Assembly (NCBI GenBank): GCA_012517485.1
Contig: JAAYUT010000224.1
Location: 1 to 5,877, forward strand
Source: Candidatus Atribacter fermentans
GTDB lineage: Bacteria; Atribacterota; Atribacteria; Atribacterales; Atribacteraceae
Length of the DNA stretch: 5,877 nt
Direction of reading: 5' to 3'
The notes below the pieces were generated by a model that saw only the letters and a program-made list of their open reading frames with translations, was not told where the DNA came from and did not search any database. This document shows, piece by piece, positions 5,373 to 5,877 of this stretch. Within the stretch, counting starts at the first letter, position 1, and each line of letters begins with the position of its first letter. Both the position numbers and the translations under genes were made by a program.

Positions 5373-5877
5373 ATGAAAAAGATACTGGGAGTCATTGGAA
5401 GTCCTCGTAAAAAAGGAAATACTCATGTATTGGTGTCGCAAATTCTATCAGGAGCTGAAAGCCAGGGATTTGTGCAAGATACGGTATTTCTCAATGATTT
5501 ACACATTGAAGAATGTATTGGGTGTCATGCCTGTTGGAAAACCGGAAGTTGTGTGAAGCAAGATGATATGAATTTCATTTATCAAAAAATTCTGGAAAGC
5601 CAGGTTATGGTTTTTGGAACACCGGTTTATTGGTATGGGCCAACTGCTTTAATGAAAGGGTTTATTGATCGTTTTGTTTATTATAATTGTCCTCTAAATC
5701 GACCCAAAATCAAAGGGAAACATGCGATTATTGTGATCCCCTTTGAAGAACAAGATATGAAAAGTGTAAATCCGGTTATTGACTTCTTTGAGATAAGTTT
5801 AAACTACTTAGAGATGAATATAGTGGGCAAAATAATCGTTCCCGGGGTGACTCTAAGGGGAGAGGTAAAAGACAAAC
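5373..5877 (+). CDS. flavodoxin-fold NAD(P)H oxidoreductase, iron-sulfur-flavoprotein-like (5' part)
   Basis: The first 168 codons are present; the gene continues past the window. The protein should bind FMN and move electrons in the cytoplasm. 'GSPRKKGNT' (9-17) is the FMN phosphate-binding loop after the first beta strand, and 'GTPVYWYGPTALMKGFIDR' (82-100) is the second flavin-contact region of the NADPH-dependent FMN reductase family. Cysteines 48, 51, 54 and 60 give the compact C-x2-C-x2-C-x5-C motif of archaeal and bacterial iron-sulfur flavoproteins (Isf), where it holds a 4Fe-4S cluster. Many flavodoxin-family proteins share this motif without proof of a cluster. GGAGAGG (5363-5369) precedes the ATG. 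The 422-bp gap and unrelated role suggest a transcription unit separate from the transporter operon. Confidence 0.88.
   Translation, partial: MKKILGVIGSPRKKGNTHVLVSQILSGAESQGFVQDTVFLNDLHIEECIGCHACWKTGSCVKQDDMNFIYQKILESQVMVFGTPVYWYGPTALMKGFIDRFVYYNCPLNRPKIKGKHAIIVIPFEEQDMKSVNPVIDFFEISLNYLEMNIVGKIIVPGVTLRGEVKDK

Overview
The window comes from an AT-rich bacterial chromosome. Genes have strong AGGAGG-type ribosome binding sites, and intergenic regions are very A/T-rich. The substrate-binding protein has a Sec signal peptide and no lipobox cysteine at the cleavage site, which points to a soluble periplasmic protein and so to a two-membrane envelope. The sequence style and gene types would fit Atribacterota or Thermotogota-like lineages, but nothing here fixes the taxon.

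Layout: (i) 1-584 has no credible gene. It starts with two repeat-like blocks: a degenerate 'CTCAGGATGAC/GATGAGATCCTC' unit, then a large inverted repeat that closes on a T-run. After these come a good sigma-70-type promoter (TTTACA-16 bp-TATAAT, 326-353) and a long AT-rich leader with an inverted repeat. (ii) 585-4950 is a compact four-gene operon on the + strand: a CUT1-type sugar ABC transporter substrate-binding protein (585-2159), two inner-membrane permeases (2232-3122 and 3123-3992), and a TIM-barrel sugar (phosphate) isomerase/epimerase (4027-4950). A perfect 13-bp hairpin sits between the binding-protein and first permease genes. This is the usual place for an mRNA-stabilising element that keeps binding protein in excess over permease. 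(iii) 4951-5372 is an AT-rich gap with a 16S-3'-end-like palindrome and a run of overlapping, mutually exclusive hairpins. (iv) 5373-5877 is the 5' part of a flavodoxin-fold, iron-sulfur-flavoprotein-like oxidoreductase that runs off the window.

How the genes work together: the binding protein captures a carbohydrate or polyol in the periplasm and the permease pair imports it. The epimerase presumably converts the imported ketose, or its phosphate, into a central metabolite. No ATP-binding subunit is encoded here, so the transporter must use an ATPase encoded elsewhere (MsiK/UgpC type) or outside the window. The substrate cannot be read from sequence alone.

I see no convincing new defence system, mobile element or CRISPR array. 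The most unusual signals are in the non-coding DNA: the hairpin-rich gap with its rRNA-like segment, the structured leader, and a 17-nt direct repeat read in two different frames inside the binding-protein gene.
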